A DNA stretch of 64,000 nucleotides, from contig OY979719.1 in the NCBI GenBank assembly GCA_963855995.1, forward strand, positions 8,148,112 to 8,212,111. The letters are read 5' to 3'. This document shows, one piece after another, positions 23,363 to 35,459 of this stretch. The notes under the pieces are model-generated. The model searched no databases and was not told the DNA's origin. It worked only from the letters and a program-made list of their open reading frames with translations. The position numbers were made by a program, and so were the translations under genes. Numbering within the stretch: the stretch's first letter is position 1; each line of letters starts with the position of its first letter. The stretch comes from Muricea muricata. Taxonomy: Eukaryota > Cnidaria > Anthozoa > Malacalcyonacea > Plexauridae.

Positions 23363-25884
23363 ATGCCAAATGATATGAAATTGTACGTTTTTGCTACCAA
23401 ACACGAGGCCAGCACCAACCTCGTTTTGAACAACTCGTTACTTAGTAACCCAGAATCAAGCTGTATTGTGTTGGTTGGTGATTTCAATATTCCTTCGATC
23501 TCCTGGTCGGACAATGATTCAACTCCTATTACATCAGGTGGGTGCCCTAACGGTGAAATCCTTTGTGAACTTATCCGTGACAATTTTTTGCAACAATTCG
23601 TGACTGGTCCAACTCACAGCGCAGGAAACAAGCTCGACTTGCTCTTTTGTAATTGTGCAGAATCAATATCAAATGTACTAACATCTCCTGCCGATGAACA
23701 CAACTTCCCCACCGATCACTATGTCATTGAGTTCAGTATTTGTACCAAGTTTTCACGAGCGAAACCTGTGCGACGCGTCATTTACGACTATAGCCACACT
23801 GACTTCCCTGCTCTACGCAGAGCCTTGTCGGAAACATCTTTAGACATTTCCCTAACGGACGGTATCGACGATTGCTGGAAACAATGGAAAGACAAGTTTT
23901 TGTCTATCGTGACCAGCTTCGTTCCAACTAAAACTATACAGGACATCAATTCTCCTCCCTGGATCGACGGTGAAGTTCGCCATCTCATTCGCAAGAAATA
24001 CATTGCGTTACGAAAATACCGAAATAATAAAACAGCTGACCGCAAACTCAAATTGCGTTCTTTATGTCAGCAATTCAAATACGCAATCAGAGCTATAAAC
24101 ATAAACTGTATCTCGCGAAAATCGAAGCTTCACTGAAAGATAACCCGAAGATGTTCTGGAAATACCACAAATCCATTCTCCACCACCGTTCCTCTTTAAA
24201 TTCTATCATAACCTTTAACAACTGTACAGCGAAGTCTCCAAAAGAGAAAGCAGAACTATTTAACACCTATTTCTGTTCCGTCTTTCGTGCTGCTCAAACC
24301 GCGATGAACCCTGACGCGTCCATCTCCTTAATAACTTACTCTTCCCAACTGTCCGACATAACCATCTCAGAAGAAGAAGTTGCTACGCACCTATGTAACT
24401 TAGATATATCTAAAGCTACTGGTCCTGATGGTATTCCTAGTCGGATTCTAAAAGAATGCAGTGCCATTATCGCTCCAAGTCTATGCTCGCTTTTCAACCA
24501 CTCCCTTCACTCTGGTACTGTTCCATTTGATTGGAAATCCGCTAATGTCACACCTGTACATAAGAAAGAGAAAAAGGAACTTGCCACCAACTACCGACCA
24601 ATATCCCTTCTGTCTATTATTAGCAAAGTCTTGGAACGATGTGTTTGTAATCGATTTTATGATCATGTTCGGGGGATGATTAATGACGCTCAGCATGGAT
24701 TCCTTCATGGTCGCTCGTGTGTCACCCAACTTCTGACCACTCTTCATCGCATCGGACAACTACTCGACAATAACATTCAGACGGACGTTATTTTCCTTGA
24801 CTTCGCGAAGGCGTTCGATTCTGTTGACCATAACATTCTTTTAACAAAACTCAGTAGATATGGAATCATTGGAAATCTTTACAGCTGGTTCAGCAGCTAC
24901 TTGCGTGGGCGTAATCAACGTGTTGTTATCAAAGGTATAGCTTCAGAATGGTCCCCTGTAACCTCTGGCGTCCCTCAAGGAAGCATTTTAGGTCCTATGT
25001 TGTTCCTTCTGTTCATTATTGATCTCCCAGACGTTATCCCTCAAGCTACATCAACAGGTTTGTACGCTGACGACGCGAAGCTATACAGAGCTATAACATC
25101 TAACGAGGATAGCGCTTGCCTGCAGACCGCCTTGACTTGCGCTGAAGTTTGGAGCGCGGATTCAAACATCACATTCAACACATCCAAGTGCAAAATTATG
25201 ACAGTCTCACGTCGCAGAAATCCACTCATCGCCAATTACCATCTTGGTTCTGCAGATTTAAAACGTGTGGACAGTGAAGTAGATCTTGGGATCACTTTGA
25301 CAAGTAACCTCTGTTGGAACGCGCATATATCGCAGATTGTTAGCAAAGCCAATAAAACGCTGGGTCTACTAAGAAGAACATGCTACATCCTAACGGTTTG
25401 TGATGTTCGGCGCGCCTTATATCTTTCTCTGGTAAAATCTCAGCTATGTTACGCCACAGAAATATGGTCGCCGTCCCAGTACACCAACAAAATAAAGTTG
25501 GAGAGAGTTCAAAGGCGCGCCACAAGATGGATCCTCCAAACGCGGGACCTTTCATATAAAGACCGTTTAAAGATGCTAAACCTCTTACCGTTGTCTTACG
25601 ACAGAGAGATGAATTTAACATATTTCTTCAAACTGCTGAACGGTTTTTACGATTTAAATATATCTAACTTTGTGTCATTTGTTAGTCATAACCGTACTCG
25701 TAATTGTAAAAATCCTTCTCTCGTACTTAAAGTGCCGTCGTGTAAAACAAGTTCTTTTCAGTCGTCGTTCTTTAACCGTACTGTCCCTCTTTGGAATTAT
25801 GTGTGTAAAATAGCTTGTCCTGCAGACCTTCGAAGTCTTACAATGTTTAAATCCTTTCTGTTAAAAACATACGCACAGTATTAG
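23363..25884 (+). pseudogene. 5'-truncated CR1/L2/Jockey-type LINE, endonuclease plus reverse transcriptase, one frameshift
   Basis: Frame 1 (23363-24136) is the C-terminal half of an apurinic-type endonuclease: VGDFNIPSISWS near residue 37, then TGPTHSAGNKLDLLFCN. Frame 2 (24064-25884, 606 codons) is the reverse transcriptase: NYRPISLLS, FLDFAKAFDSVDH, GVPQGSILGPMLF and the catalytic LYADDAKLY, then the thumb and a C-terminal region ending in TAG at 25882. A shift near 24090-24110 separates the two, where one long ORF is expected in the family. The N-terminal endonuclease half and any ORF1 are missing. The RT boxes are intact, so inactivation looks fairly recent. Confidence 0.9.
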
Positions 25885-26256
25885 TGTCCAGTTTTAATGT
25901 AGATATGCCATGTACTTGGTCTTTATATCGAAGTTGTTCGTGTCACAGACCACACTAGGTGAACATATGCGCTTTGTTTGTGAGCGGTTTTTTCTGTCAT
26001 GGTTTCTGTTTTTCGAGTTAGCTTTAGGCTGTTCTAAGACTTTTAGCTTCGACATAGTATAAAATTTAATCACTGTCTGCGCTCCAAGCAATTGGCATGT
26101 GTTAATATTAACTGCTGCATGTATTATCTATTTAGTAGAAGTAATTTATATATTGTGTGTAAAAAGGTAGAGTGCCTCGCATGGGTCTTCGAGTCCCGTT
26201 TGCACTCGTGCCGTTTGGGTTTAATTCTCAAATAAAGTTTATTATATATATAGTTT
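25885..26256 (+). other. 3' UTR and tail of the LINE
   Basis: About 350 bp of non-coding sequence ending AATAAAGTTTATTATATATA: a polyadenylation-like signal followed by a short TA-rich tail rather than poly(A). Confidence 0.6.
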
Positions 26257-26368
26257 CCAGAGCCTTTTCTAAAATGGAGGAAGGGAAAGACCCTGCTTCT
26301 GCAATTTCATTGGTCCATATTATTCAGAACCGTGGAGAAAAAATTACGAGCAAAACTTCAAACACTTA

Positions 26369-26720
26369 GGGACCGTTCATTATTTATACCTCAGGGGGGC
26401 ACCGAAGAGAAATTAAAAAAAAGTATATAAAAAAACATTACCCAACCGTTCAGGGTGTTCAAAATTTTTTTACCCAACCTCTAATAGAATTCCAAGATTT
26501 TAAAGCTGCCTTTGTAAATTTAACTCAAAATGACTGTTTTATTTGTTTTTGTCATTGCGTTTTAACCACGTTTGTTTATTAACTAATATTATTCATTGTA
26601 ATATGTTCTCGTTTTCTCATTGGTCTTTTTTTTCACCCAACCTTTTAGATGTTTCAAAAATCAGTTACCCACCCAATTTCTCTTCGGTGCCCCCCTGAGG
26701 TATAAATGATGAACGGTCCC
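26369..26720. mobile_element. 352-bp MITE with TTA duplication
   Basis: GGGACCGTTCATTATTTATA mirrored at the other end (about 45-bp arms including CCTCAGGGGGGCACCGAAGA); TTA on both sides (26366-26368 and 26721-26723). The 3-bp TTA duplication points to PIF/Harbinger-type mobilisation. Confidence 0.85.
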
Positions 26721-26723
26721 TTA

Positions 26724-27220
26724 ACACCTTACTAAGCTGCTGCATTCCGTGTTTTCTAGACATTGCCATGTGTCGATCATTTTGGAATAATATTTTGTGA
26801 GCAGAATATAATGATGCTATAGGGCGGGCTTATTCAAAAACCACAATTCGTTGTTTTAAAAGCCAGCCGTACCAAGGCCTTCTTCCTTCCTCTAAATGGC
26901 CCTGAGAACGATGTTGGACGAACGTTAGGCCAGCACATACCATGATTTAATTTATTAATCTTAGGGTTGGCCAGGTTTGTTGTTGTATACGGTTTTTTGT
27001 GTTTGACACCAGTAACTGCCACCACTGAGTTTGATGACGTCACAGGAAACCATATGCATGAAACCCAAGAATACTGGTAAGGAGGAAACACAAACACCAC
27101 TGTGAACATATCAATGACTGTGAAGTACGCACAACATTCGATACGAGATTTAACCATAATTAATGTCAAACTCTCTATTCTGTGCGGAATCTACAGTTAC
27201 ATAATATTTCAAAACTACAG
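26724..27220. other. Intergenic, no gene seen
   Basis: A 111-codon - strand ORF (27169-26834) has no recognisable domain. Confidence 0.35.
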
Positions 27221-27224
27221 ACGC

Positions 27225-28260
27225 CTCGTCAAGTCATCTTGAATTAACTACAATTTTGTAGGCCGCAATTGTAGGACTTTTTAAAATTTTCATATGTCAC
27301 ACTATTTTATATTTCCTTTCTAACAGTACTAGTTTCGTATGTTGGGCAAGCCTTTAAATAGGCGAAATTCTAAGTGAAAGACGGATGTATCCTGCGAACA
27401 ATTTTAATTAGAATTGATCGAGCAAACACGCTGTCAAGTCGACTTGAATATGCTAAAATTTTCTCGACCGCAATTGCATAGGATTTATTAAGAATATGTT
27501 ACATAATTTTGTACCAGTTCCATAGGTGGTACATGCCTATCAATTGGCGAAATTCCAACTCAAACCTGAAAATATTCTGCGCTGCACCTACGAAGCTGGT
27601 ACCGTTAAAAAGGGAATATAAAGTTGTAACAGATGAAAAAATCCTTTACAATTGCGGCCGAGAAGTTGCAGTTTGTTCAAGATGACTTGACAGTGTGTTT
27701 GCGTGGCAATTGTAATTAAAATTCCGCGCAGGATGTAACCTGCTTTGACTTACAAATTCGCCTATAAATAGGCTTGCACCACTTATAAAAAAGAAAAGAA
27801 ATAAAAAATTATGCGACATATGAACATTTTAGAAAATCCTTCGCAGTTGCGGGCGAGAAAATTTGCAGTTTAGTCAAGATGACTTGACAGCGTGTTTGCG
27901 TGATTAATTTTAAAATTCCTGGCAGGATATAACCTGCTTTGACGTAGAAGTTAGAAATTCGCCTAAATATAGGCTTGCACCACCTGCGAAACTGGTAAGC
28001 GTTAGAAAGGAAATATAAAATTGTGTAACATACTAAAATTTTAAAAAATCTTAGAAAATAGCAAAAGAAAATTATAGTTTACTCGAGAAGACTTCATATC
28101 TCGTTTGTCTATTATTGTACTAGTGTATGTTTGAGGCATGATATCGATATGGACCACTTTGACTAAAAATTTCGGCTGTTTTAGGTATCAAATATCATAA
28201 TTATTATTAACTGGTAAAAACTAAGTGCTTTAGATCTTTTCTGGTTCATTAATAAGAGAA
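27225..28260. repeat. Cluster of inverted and direct diverged repeats
   Basis: Units contain TCAAGATGACTTGACAG, GTGTTTGCGTG, GAAATTCGCCTATAAATAGG, CTTGCACCACCTACGAAACT and GGTAAGCGTTAGAAAGG. Copies appear in - orientation near 27230-27640 and in + orientation near 27670-28260. They look like the ends of a dispersed element that has inserted into itself repeatedly. Confidence 0.6.
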
Positions 28261-28320
28261 ACAAGACGCCTGCTAAGGCATTCACTCCGCCTGCCAAAAC
28301 GAAAATGATCACAAGGCCAG

Positions 28321-28436
28321 GCAGGGCTGTAACTAGAGCGTTCATTGGGGGTGGGGTATATTCACTTATTTCTGTTCTGCTCAACGAATTCCTTTTTAAA
28401 TCAGTTATTATTAGGGTACCTTCCAAGGTATTTTAA
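28321..28436 (+). repeat. hAT-like MITE family relic
   Basis: CAGGGCTGTAACTAGAGCGTT, then a G-rich run, TATATTCACTTATTTCTG and TTATTATTAGGGT, in family order. One end only. Confidence 0.6.
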
Positions 28437-28609
28437 GACATTGCTAGCAAATCTTATGTAATAACTAAGATAACCAAAAATCATTGTCTCAGTGACCTGC
28501 CAGGGAGTCTGTCCAGAGTCCTAGTAGGATTGCATTTTTTAGAATTTAATTTAGATTAAAGACTTTCATAGTACATATGTTAAACAAGATTGTCATAATA
28601 CCACCAACA

Positions 28610-29800
28610 TATAGCTATTTTATTTTGCCTATATATAGGCTTGCACCACCTACGAAATTGGTAAGCGTTAGAAAAGAGATATAAAATTATGTAACACATT
28701 AAAATTTTAAGTAGAATAGCAGACGAAAAAATTATAGTTTACTCGAGAAGACTTCATATCTCGTTTGTCTATTATTGTACTGTATATTTGAGGCGTGATA
28801 TCGATATGGACCGCTTTGACTAAAGATTTTGGCTGTTTTAGGTATTAGATATCATGATTATTATTAACTGGTGAAAAGTAAGTGTTTTAGTTCTTTTCTG
28901 GTCCATTAGTAAGAGAAATAACGACTATATCTGCTGGTATACTTTTGAGCGATTGAAATGAACGCATGCGGTTTTTGAATGCCTATTGAACCATAGCCAT
29001 GGGTTGAATCTGGGTCGAATGTCGTGTCGAATGCCGTGCCTACTTCACAGTAATAATGGAAACAAGTATTCTGATTGACAAAAAAAAAGTGTAGGCGAAG
29101 CACGCCTTTCAAAATGACACCAAAAACAATCTAATACAGGTGATTGTTTACACTCCAACTAAACACATTGGATTGATGATAGTTTGTCTACTTGAGACGT
29201 TCTATTTGTAGCACAGGTAAGCGTGACAATTTAATCGTCTCTATTCATATTGCCACGTCGAATCGACTTACATTAGGTACACATTACTTCCTCAACCCAT
29301 CAACCCACCCTAGATAACGTCAAACGTTCATACTCAGTTTGATAGATAGTTTAATGATATAAAACATTGCAGCCAGAGGCTGAATTAAGTTAAATATTAC
29401 AACGTTAAATATGATTAAGTTAAATATTAAGTAAAAATTATCGATGGTGATAAACTAATTAATGAATATTAAAAACTACGATTTTAAAGCGTTATAGGTT
29501 ATAAAACTATTTCGGAACCTTCTGTCTTAAATGTTACGTTATATTTACGTTTAGTGTCAATTTCAATGAGCGGCGGTAGTAAATTGTGAATTGAATTACC
29601 TCTAGACATTAAACATATTTTGTAATCGGTCTGATACATGTAATGTAGAACTGAACCGGTTCTTTAGTGCCAACATTAGTTCTTTTTAATTGCCTTAGAC
29701 AGTACAATATTTTGCGAGCCTTTTTCGTAATATGCTGAACATCTTCGTTCTACTTAAGATCATTGGAGACAGTTAGGTCTAATATATTGGCACATCTTAC
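28610..29800 (+). repeat. Duplicated segment, copy 1
   Basis: Matches 30560-31790 over most of its length: the ATATATAGGCTTGCACCACC block, ATGAACGCATGCGGTTTTTG, CAATGAGCGGCGGTAGTAAA and the CTGAACATC...CACTTAAGATCATTGG end. Diverged by substitutions and small indels. No coding signal. Confidence 0.7.
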
Positions 29801-30500
29801 CACTTCCAGGGGATTATCATGATTTTTAATTGGCTCGAAGCTGGTTCAGTTAGCTTACTAAATCTTATCCGCAATTCTTTAAACTCTTTCCCCTCATTGT
29901 AAACTCTTTCCCCTCTATTATTAAAACAGAATACCTGCATAAGCAACAGAGATACTTTAATATAATTGAAAGTGATATATACTTGGAATGCAAACAATAC
30001 ATTGAAAATACGGAATAAACATTGAGTCCCACACGTCACAGTTGAACATTAGAGTCCTAACCGTTATTAAACGTTGAATATCTCCGTTGAAGTAGAATCG
30101 ATCGATAGATATACCGTAGAAGAAAAGTTTAATTCAGGGACTGTGGTATGCCGTATTATCGAACTATCACTTCCTATTGTGTTCAGTTTTATCTTGTTTA
30201 TTGTTTCATAGTCAAGTTTGTATTCGTATTTATTTGTCCTTAGGCTTAGTTTTTACATGTCAACTTTAACCGTCATCTAATAAATAACGTACCACACAGA
30301 GTCGATTGTTGATTCAGTAAATCCTACCCTAAGCACAACAACTACAGTAAAAACTGCCGTTCATGCGAAGCAAGCGAGGGCGATACCGAGACTATTTTGC
30401 GACGTACAATGAGCCGTAATTTCAGCCGTGACGGTAGTCTTGGCGACGGAGAGCCAAAGAGCCGAAGTCCTGCAGTTCGAGTTCGAATTGCAGTATTATT
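29800..30500. other. Between the duplicated segments, no gene seen
   Basis: AT-rich; contains a tandem repeat of AAACTCTTTCCCCTC (29879-29918). Nothing else is recognised. Confidence 0.35.
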
Positions 30501-31790
30501 TTCAAGATGACTTGACAGCGTGTTTGCGTGACAATTCTAATTAAATTCCGCTCAGGTATAACCAGCTTTGACTTAAAATTTCGCCTATATATAGGCTTAA
30601 ACCTCCTACGAAACTGGTAAGCGTTAGAAAGGAATTATAAAATTGTGTAACAAGTTAAAATTTTAAGAAATCCTATAGAAAAGCGGACGAGAAAAGGATA
30701 GTTTACTCGAAAAGACTTCATATCTCGTTTGTCTATTATTGTACTGTATATTTGAGGCATGATATCGATATGGACCACTTTGACTAAAAATTTTGGCTGT
30801 TTTAGGTATTAAATATCATAATCATTATTAACTGGTAAAAAAATAAGTGTTTTAGTTCTTTTCTGGTTCATTAGTAAGAGCTGACTATATCTGTTGGTAT
30901 ATTGATGGTCATGGCTTTATAGGATACCCTAAAGGTCGAAATGTCGAGAGAGCACTGGGACCGAGTTGCCCCTGTGTTTTGTGTATTTCTCACTCACTGG
31001 GACTGTATCTACTTCACCAAATTTAGCTACAGAGGGAGCGCGTAGCGCGGCAATAAGCGTACTGTTTTGCTATATTAAAACTATTCTCACTCACTGGGAC
31101 TGGATCTACTTCACCAAATTTAGCTAAAGTGGGAGCCCGAAGGGCGAGTAATGATTGTCGCGCTACGCGCTCCCTCTTTAGCTAAATTTGGTGAAGTAGA
31201 ATTTAGTAGATACAGTCCCAGTGAGTGAGAAATGTGACAACCCAAGAATGACTCGATATTGATAGTTATTATATGTATGGGGATACACAAAACACAGGGG
31301 CAACTCGGTCCCAGTGCTCACTCGACATTTCGACCTTTAGGGCATCCTATAAAGCCATGACCGTATATTGATGAGCGATTGAAATGAGCGCATGCGGTTT
31401 TTGAATGCTATTGAACCATGGGTTGAATAATCTTGGGTCGAATGTCGTGTCGAATGCCGTGACTACTTCACGGTAATAACAGAAACAAGTACTGTTTCAA
31501 CAAGTCAATTTCAATGAGCGGCGGTAGTAAATTATGAATTTAATTACCTCTAGATCATTAGATATGTAGCTAGTTAAGCTGTTGTGAAATGTCGGGCACG
31601 CATATTTTGTAATCGGTCTGATACATGTAATCTAGAACTGAAGCGGTTCTTTAGTGCCAACATTAGCTCTTTTTGATTGCGCTAGACAGTACAATTTTTT
31701 GCGAGCCTTTTTCGTAATATGCTGAACATCGTATCTTCGTTCCACTTAAGATCATTGGAGACAGCACAGTTATTAGGCCTAATATATTTT
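30500..31790 (+). repeat. Duplicated segment, copy 2, interrupted by a MITE
   Basis: Collinear with 28610-29800 but split at 30906 by the 456-bp MITE, so the MITE arrived after the duplication. Confidence 0.7.
30907..31362. mobile_element. 456-bp MITE with perfect 10-bp TSD
   Basis: GGTCATGGCTTTATAGGATA mirrored at the right end over about 80 bp; GTATATTGAT on both sides (30897-30906 and 31363-31372). Inside, a module (TCACTCACTGGGACTG, CTACTTCACCAAATTTAGCT, GAGGGAGCGCGTAGCGCG) occurs twice direct and once inverted. The 9-11-bp TSD range suggests a Mutator-like mobiliser. Confidence 0.85.
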
Positions 31791-31862
31791 TGGACAAGCA
31801 TAGGAAGCCCTGACAGCCGTTTTATTTATTTATTTATTCGCTTTTCCAGTTTCAGTGGATTC

Positions 31863-32214
31863 TACAATATACAATATACAATATACAATATACAATATAC
31901 AATATACAATATACAATATACAATATACAATATACAATATACAATATACAATATACAATATACAATATACAATATACAATATACAATATACAATATACAA
32001 TATACAATATACAATATACAATGTACAATGTACAATGTACAATGTACAATGTACAATGTACAATGTACAATGTACAATGTACAATGTACAATGTACAATG
32101 TACAATGTACAATGTACAATGTACAATGTACAATATACAATATACAATATACAATATACAATATACAATATACAATATACAATATACAATATACAATATA
32201 CAATATTCAATGTA
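31863..32214. repeat. Heptamer minisatellite (ACAATAT)n with an (ACAATGT)n core
   Basis: About 50 seven-base units: a block of ACAATAT, a central block of ACAATGT (about 32020-32130), then ACAATAT again. Because seven is not a multiple of three, all six frames are open; the resulting ORFs are artefacts. It may have grown from the 3' tail of the adjacent - strand LINE. Confidence 0.97.
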
Positions 32215-32256
32215 CAAAAAATACACACAGTATAAACATACAGTTAAACATTAGAT

Positions 32257-32757
32257 CAGGCACGTAGCTACGGGGGTGCGAGGGGGTGCCGTCGCCCCCC
32301 CCCCCTAAATTTGTTCTCGCCCCCCCCCAAGAAAATTTTTGAGGTGGTCTGAAATATCGTTTAAATTTGCCAAAATTTCTAATGATTAGACTTAGCAATA
32401 CATAATATGCAATAATCCCTTGCCTTTGGATATAATTTACTTCTCTTGGAGCTACTTGATACAAGCATTTTGCCAGCAAGTTCTTAGTTCTTCTACTTAA
32501 AATTTTTGCCCTTTTTAATTATAAAGCATTCAAAAAACGTACGTAAGCTATAGCTCAGGCTGCAAAAAGCGCACAATAACAGTTGATAATTACACAATTA
32601 CAAATATTCGTTACAAAATATAACAAGAAATATAAAGAGCCCTTGAGTGCCGGGGTTTTTTGTATTAGTGTCAACATTTTTGGTTTACGTCGACAACTGC
32701 CCCCCAAAAACAGTGCTGCCCCCCCCCCCCAAATTTTGCATCCTAGCTACGTGCCTG
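32257..32757. mobile_element. 501-bp hAT-like MITE with 8-bp TSD (one mismatch)
   Basis: The ends CAGGCACGTAGCTA and TAGCTACGTGCCTG are inverted; the flanks are CATTAGAT (32249-32256) and CATTAGTT (32758-32765). Poly-C/poly-G tracts lie just inside both ends. It sits in the presumed 3' UTR of the - strand LINE. Confidence 0.75.
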
Positions 32758-32859
32758 CATTAGTTATCTAATTTACAACTGGCTGGGTATCCGCAACAGC
32801 TCGTGCCAATTACTGCGGTCCCTACGATTTACAACACAACTAGACACATACATACACGA

Positions 32860-33617
32860 GCACATAGACATATACATTACAAACACACATAAAAGTAATT
32901 AAAAACAACATGTAATATGTTCAGTTAAATCACGTGCTTGGTTGCATTTTAAGCACACTGTCTTCCAAGTCCGAGAGTCATTGACATTATAATTGTTATT
33001 GAGTGCTGAAGAAATCAATCAAATCAAGGTATTCATGCCAGTACGTCAGAGGTAGGAACTGAAGTTGACTGAGCCGTTGACTATGTGTTGTGTTGGTGAT
33101 AAAAGGCAGGTCAAGGATGTATTTTAAGGCTCGTCTTTGGATTTGTTCAAGTCTTGCAATAAGTTCTATTGATTGGGGAGCCCAGACTTGTGTAGCGTAT
33201 CCAAGTTGTGGTCTCACCAGGCTAAGGTATTATGTTATGAGTCGATCTCTTAATGTAGCCAAGCATTTTGTTACCACGCTCACACTGTTCCGATACATGT
33301 TTTGACCAGCTGAGATTGCTCGTGGTCCACACGCCAAGGTCGCGTTCCTGTTCGGTTCTCTCTATTACTGCTTCTCCGTTTGCACATTGTAGTTTGTACG
33401 TGAATTCGATAGGATGGTGTTTTCTGGTTATCTGCATCGACTTGCATTTGGAGATGTTGAGTTGGAGTCCTGCATTACCGGGAGATTTCTGGAAGTTTGA
33501 AATGTCATTATCTGAGTGGCGTCTGCTACAGAGCTTATTTCTTTGAAAAGTTTTGTGTCATCAGCAAACATCTTTATGTTTGAATCGGTCACCGCAGAGG
33601 TTAGGTCGTTTTCGTAT
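32860..33617 (-). pseudogene. LINE reverse transcriptase, 3' half (downstream of the foldback insertion)
   Basis: On the - strand: YENDLTSAV, then KMFADDTKLFKEI (catalytic ADD), RERDLGVW-like thumb sequence (TEQERDLGVWTTSNLSW), then YATQVWAPQ and EQIQRRALKYI, all LINE C-terminal motifs. Several frameshifts separate these pieces. The frame picks up exactly where the part at 38736-39223 stops, so the two are halves of one dead LINE. Confidence 0.85.
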
Positions 33618-33639
33618 AACAGAAAGGGCATACTTCGAA

Positions 33640-33765
33640 ACCCGGACCGGACTCGGACTCGGACCCGAAGAAAACCTGGACTCGGGAAAAACCCGGACTC
33701 GTGCTCGGACTCGCGTTTGAGAAACCCGGACTCGACAGTAGAAAACCCGGACTCCAAATCGAAAA
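33640..33765. repeat. Minisatellite in the left foldback arm
   Basis: Degenerate 10-12-bp units of CCCGGACTCG, also in the right arm at about 38590-38715. Short tandem units inside long inverted arms recall Drosophila FB elements. ORFs rich in Ser-Pro/Arg-Val here are artefacts. Confidence 0.8.
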
Positions 33766-34143
33766 ATGCTGGATTCGATGAAACTGGATTCTGATAACAT
33801 CCGGAATAGATTCTCCCGTATAATAGGTTTCATTTACCAACATGTTAGAATGCTTAGTTATGAAATAAGTTTAAGTCTTCAATGCAATATGATCAGTAAC
33901 CCAAATTAGCCAGATGTGACGATCTATTTAGACACATGTTCTGCTATATTATATATACCTCTATGCTGTATAGTTTCTATGAACATATTTGATATGACGA
34001 CAGTAATGACCTTATATATATAGCGCGATACTATGAAGTAAACCGAGTTTTGTTTTATGTACATTTAATAAGAGCAAACTGGAAAACTGAATGTGATATG
34101 AATCGACAAAAGTATTAACACTTTTAAGTTTTAAATCTTAATG

Positions 34144-35310
34144 TTTGTCGGAATTGTCGGTGTACTGAGCCGAGTTACCGCGACACCTTCTATACTACAT
34201 ACGGAGCTTCGGATTCGAGCTCGGAATCGTGTTCGGACTCAAAGTGACAAAGCTATAGTCACTGGTCAGTGACTATCACTTCAGAGACAGTGAAACTTGA
34301 CCAATCAGAATGCAGGAAAATTAATAGTCACCTGGAAATTTATACTGAAATGTAATAACTGTGAATTAGGATCTCGAATAAATATATTATATTTTACTAT
34401 TCCCATTGTTACTGTGCATACAAAAAAATCTGTAAGTCATTATGCTCGTCCCGTCACTCATACTTAGCCACCAAATTTAAGTTGCCAAGGAGGAATGTTT
34501 TATCTCCATGGCTTAATGGGGAAAGTCCTGGCTGGATATCAACAAGGGTGCTGGAAAAATTGGGTAACCTGCACTTGATGCATCCTTCGTTCGCGTGAAA
34601 ATATGCATTGCTCATTTTCAGTCTGGTTGTACCTGCCACATTAAAATAAAGGCTTCAAACCGCTTTGTAGCGTTGTAACCTAACTAGAGCTCGCGGACGT
34701 TTGCGGACTTTCGCTGACGGTCTTTAGTAGGACCAAATATGACTGCAAACCACACAATAAAAAAATGCAAATGCTCAGCCGTAGGCTATAAAGTGGGATC
34801 ATGGTGAGACAGGCCTATGTGTCTAAGACTTAAAAAAGACTATTCATAGACAGAGTTGTAGGTGGGGGAATATTAATAATGTTATCAATTTAGTTAGTGA
34901 AAATGCTATACCCGAGTCCAGACAAGTGCGTATAAATGTCTGTGCGTATAAATGATACAATGAATGAAATGACGTTCCCGAACATCCAGTTTTAACGCCT
35001 TTCATGTAAGCGTTTACATGTAATACACAAATTTAGAATTTGTATTGTTAGAGGACGCAATAAAAGCTACTAAGCTACACGCCTGAACACGCCTTTAAAT
35101 GTAAGCACGGCAAGAAAATTACGTCCACTTCATTCACGTTGCACAACAAGCATTTCTTCTCCACTGGATATTTTATTCTTGCCTCAACCTTTCGCTGAAA
35201 TTAAGAGAAACCAATTTTGTCTTAATTTACATAATCGCAATCGCAAAGTACGCAAAGAACGTAAAGTAAAAACAGCTATAAAAACAGCTAAATCCAGAAA
35301 AGTAGCACAC
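34144..35310. other. Left interior of the foldback element
   Basis: Mostly anonymous. A 61-codon - strand ORF (34639-34454), MAGTTRLKMSNAYFHANEG and onward, lies downstream of the RING exon in the same direction and follows a possible acceptor (TGGCAG). It could be a second captured exon, but no domain is recognised. Confidence 0.3.
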
Positions 35311-35314
35311 TAAC

Positions 35315-35444
35315 CTGGCAAGTAGGGCACCTTCCCAGTTTGTTGCTGCATCCATAGCAAACAATGTTATGTTCACATGGGTAAAATAGCGCGTTCGCGC
35401 GTTCCTTTTTGCAAGTAAAGCAGTTTTCCATAGGCATAGAGACG
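35315..35444 (-). pseudogene. RING-HC finger exon carried inside the foldback element
   Basis: The - strand codes a complete C3HC4 RING: CFTC, then PCEHNIVCYGC and RCPTC, all eight ligands present with usual spacing, as in the C-terminal RING of E3 ubiquitin ligases. The coding ends at a consensus donor (CCAG|GTTAGT at 35315-35314), so it looks like a real exon. Its 5' side is cut by the TTAA element at 35445. Across that insertion (37815 onward) the frame soon meets a stop unless a further intron lies there. No start codon or partner domain was found, so I call it a captured, probably dead, gene fragment. Confidence 0.7.
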
Positions 35445-35459
35445 TTAAAGCCTAGTTTC

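Noticed and set aside
26161-26220. tRNA-like B-box (GGTCTTCGAGTCCC)
   Set aside because: No A-box or cloverleaf around it; it lies in a LINE 3' UTR.
31719-32267. Tyr/Asn/Ile/Gln-repeat ORFs up to 182 codons in several frames
   Set aside because: A seven-base repeat without stops opens all frames; no independent coding sign.
33428-33843. Ser/Pro/Arg/Val-rich ORFs on both strands
   Set aside because: Translation of the CCCGGACTCG minisatellite in the foldback arm; mirrored at 38.6 kb for the same reason.
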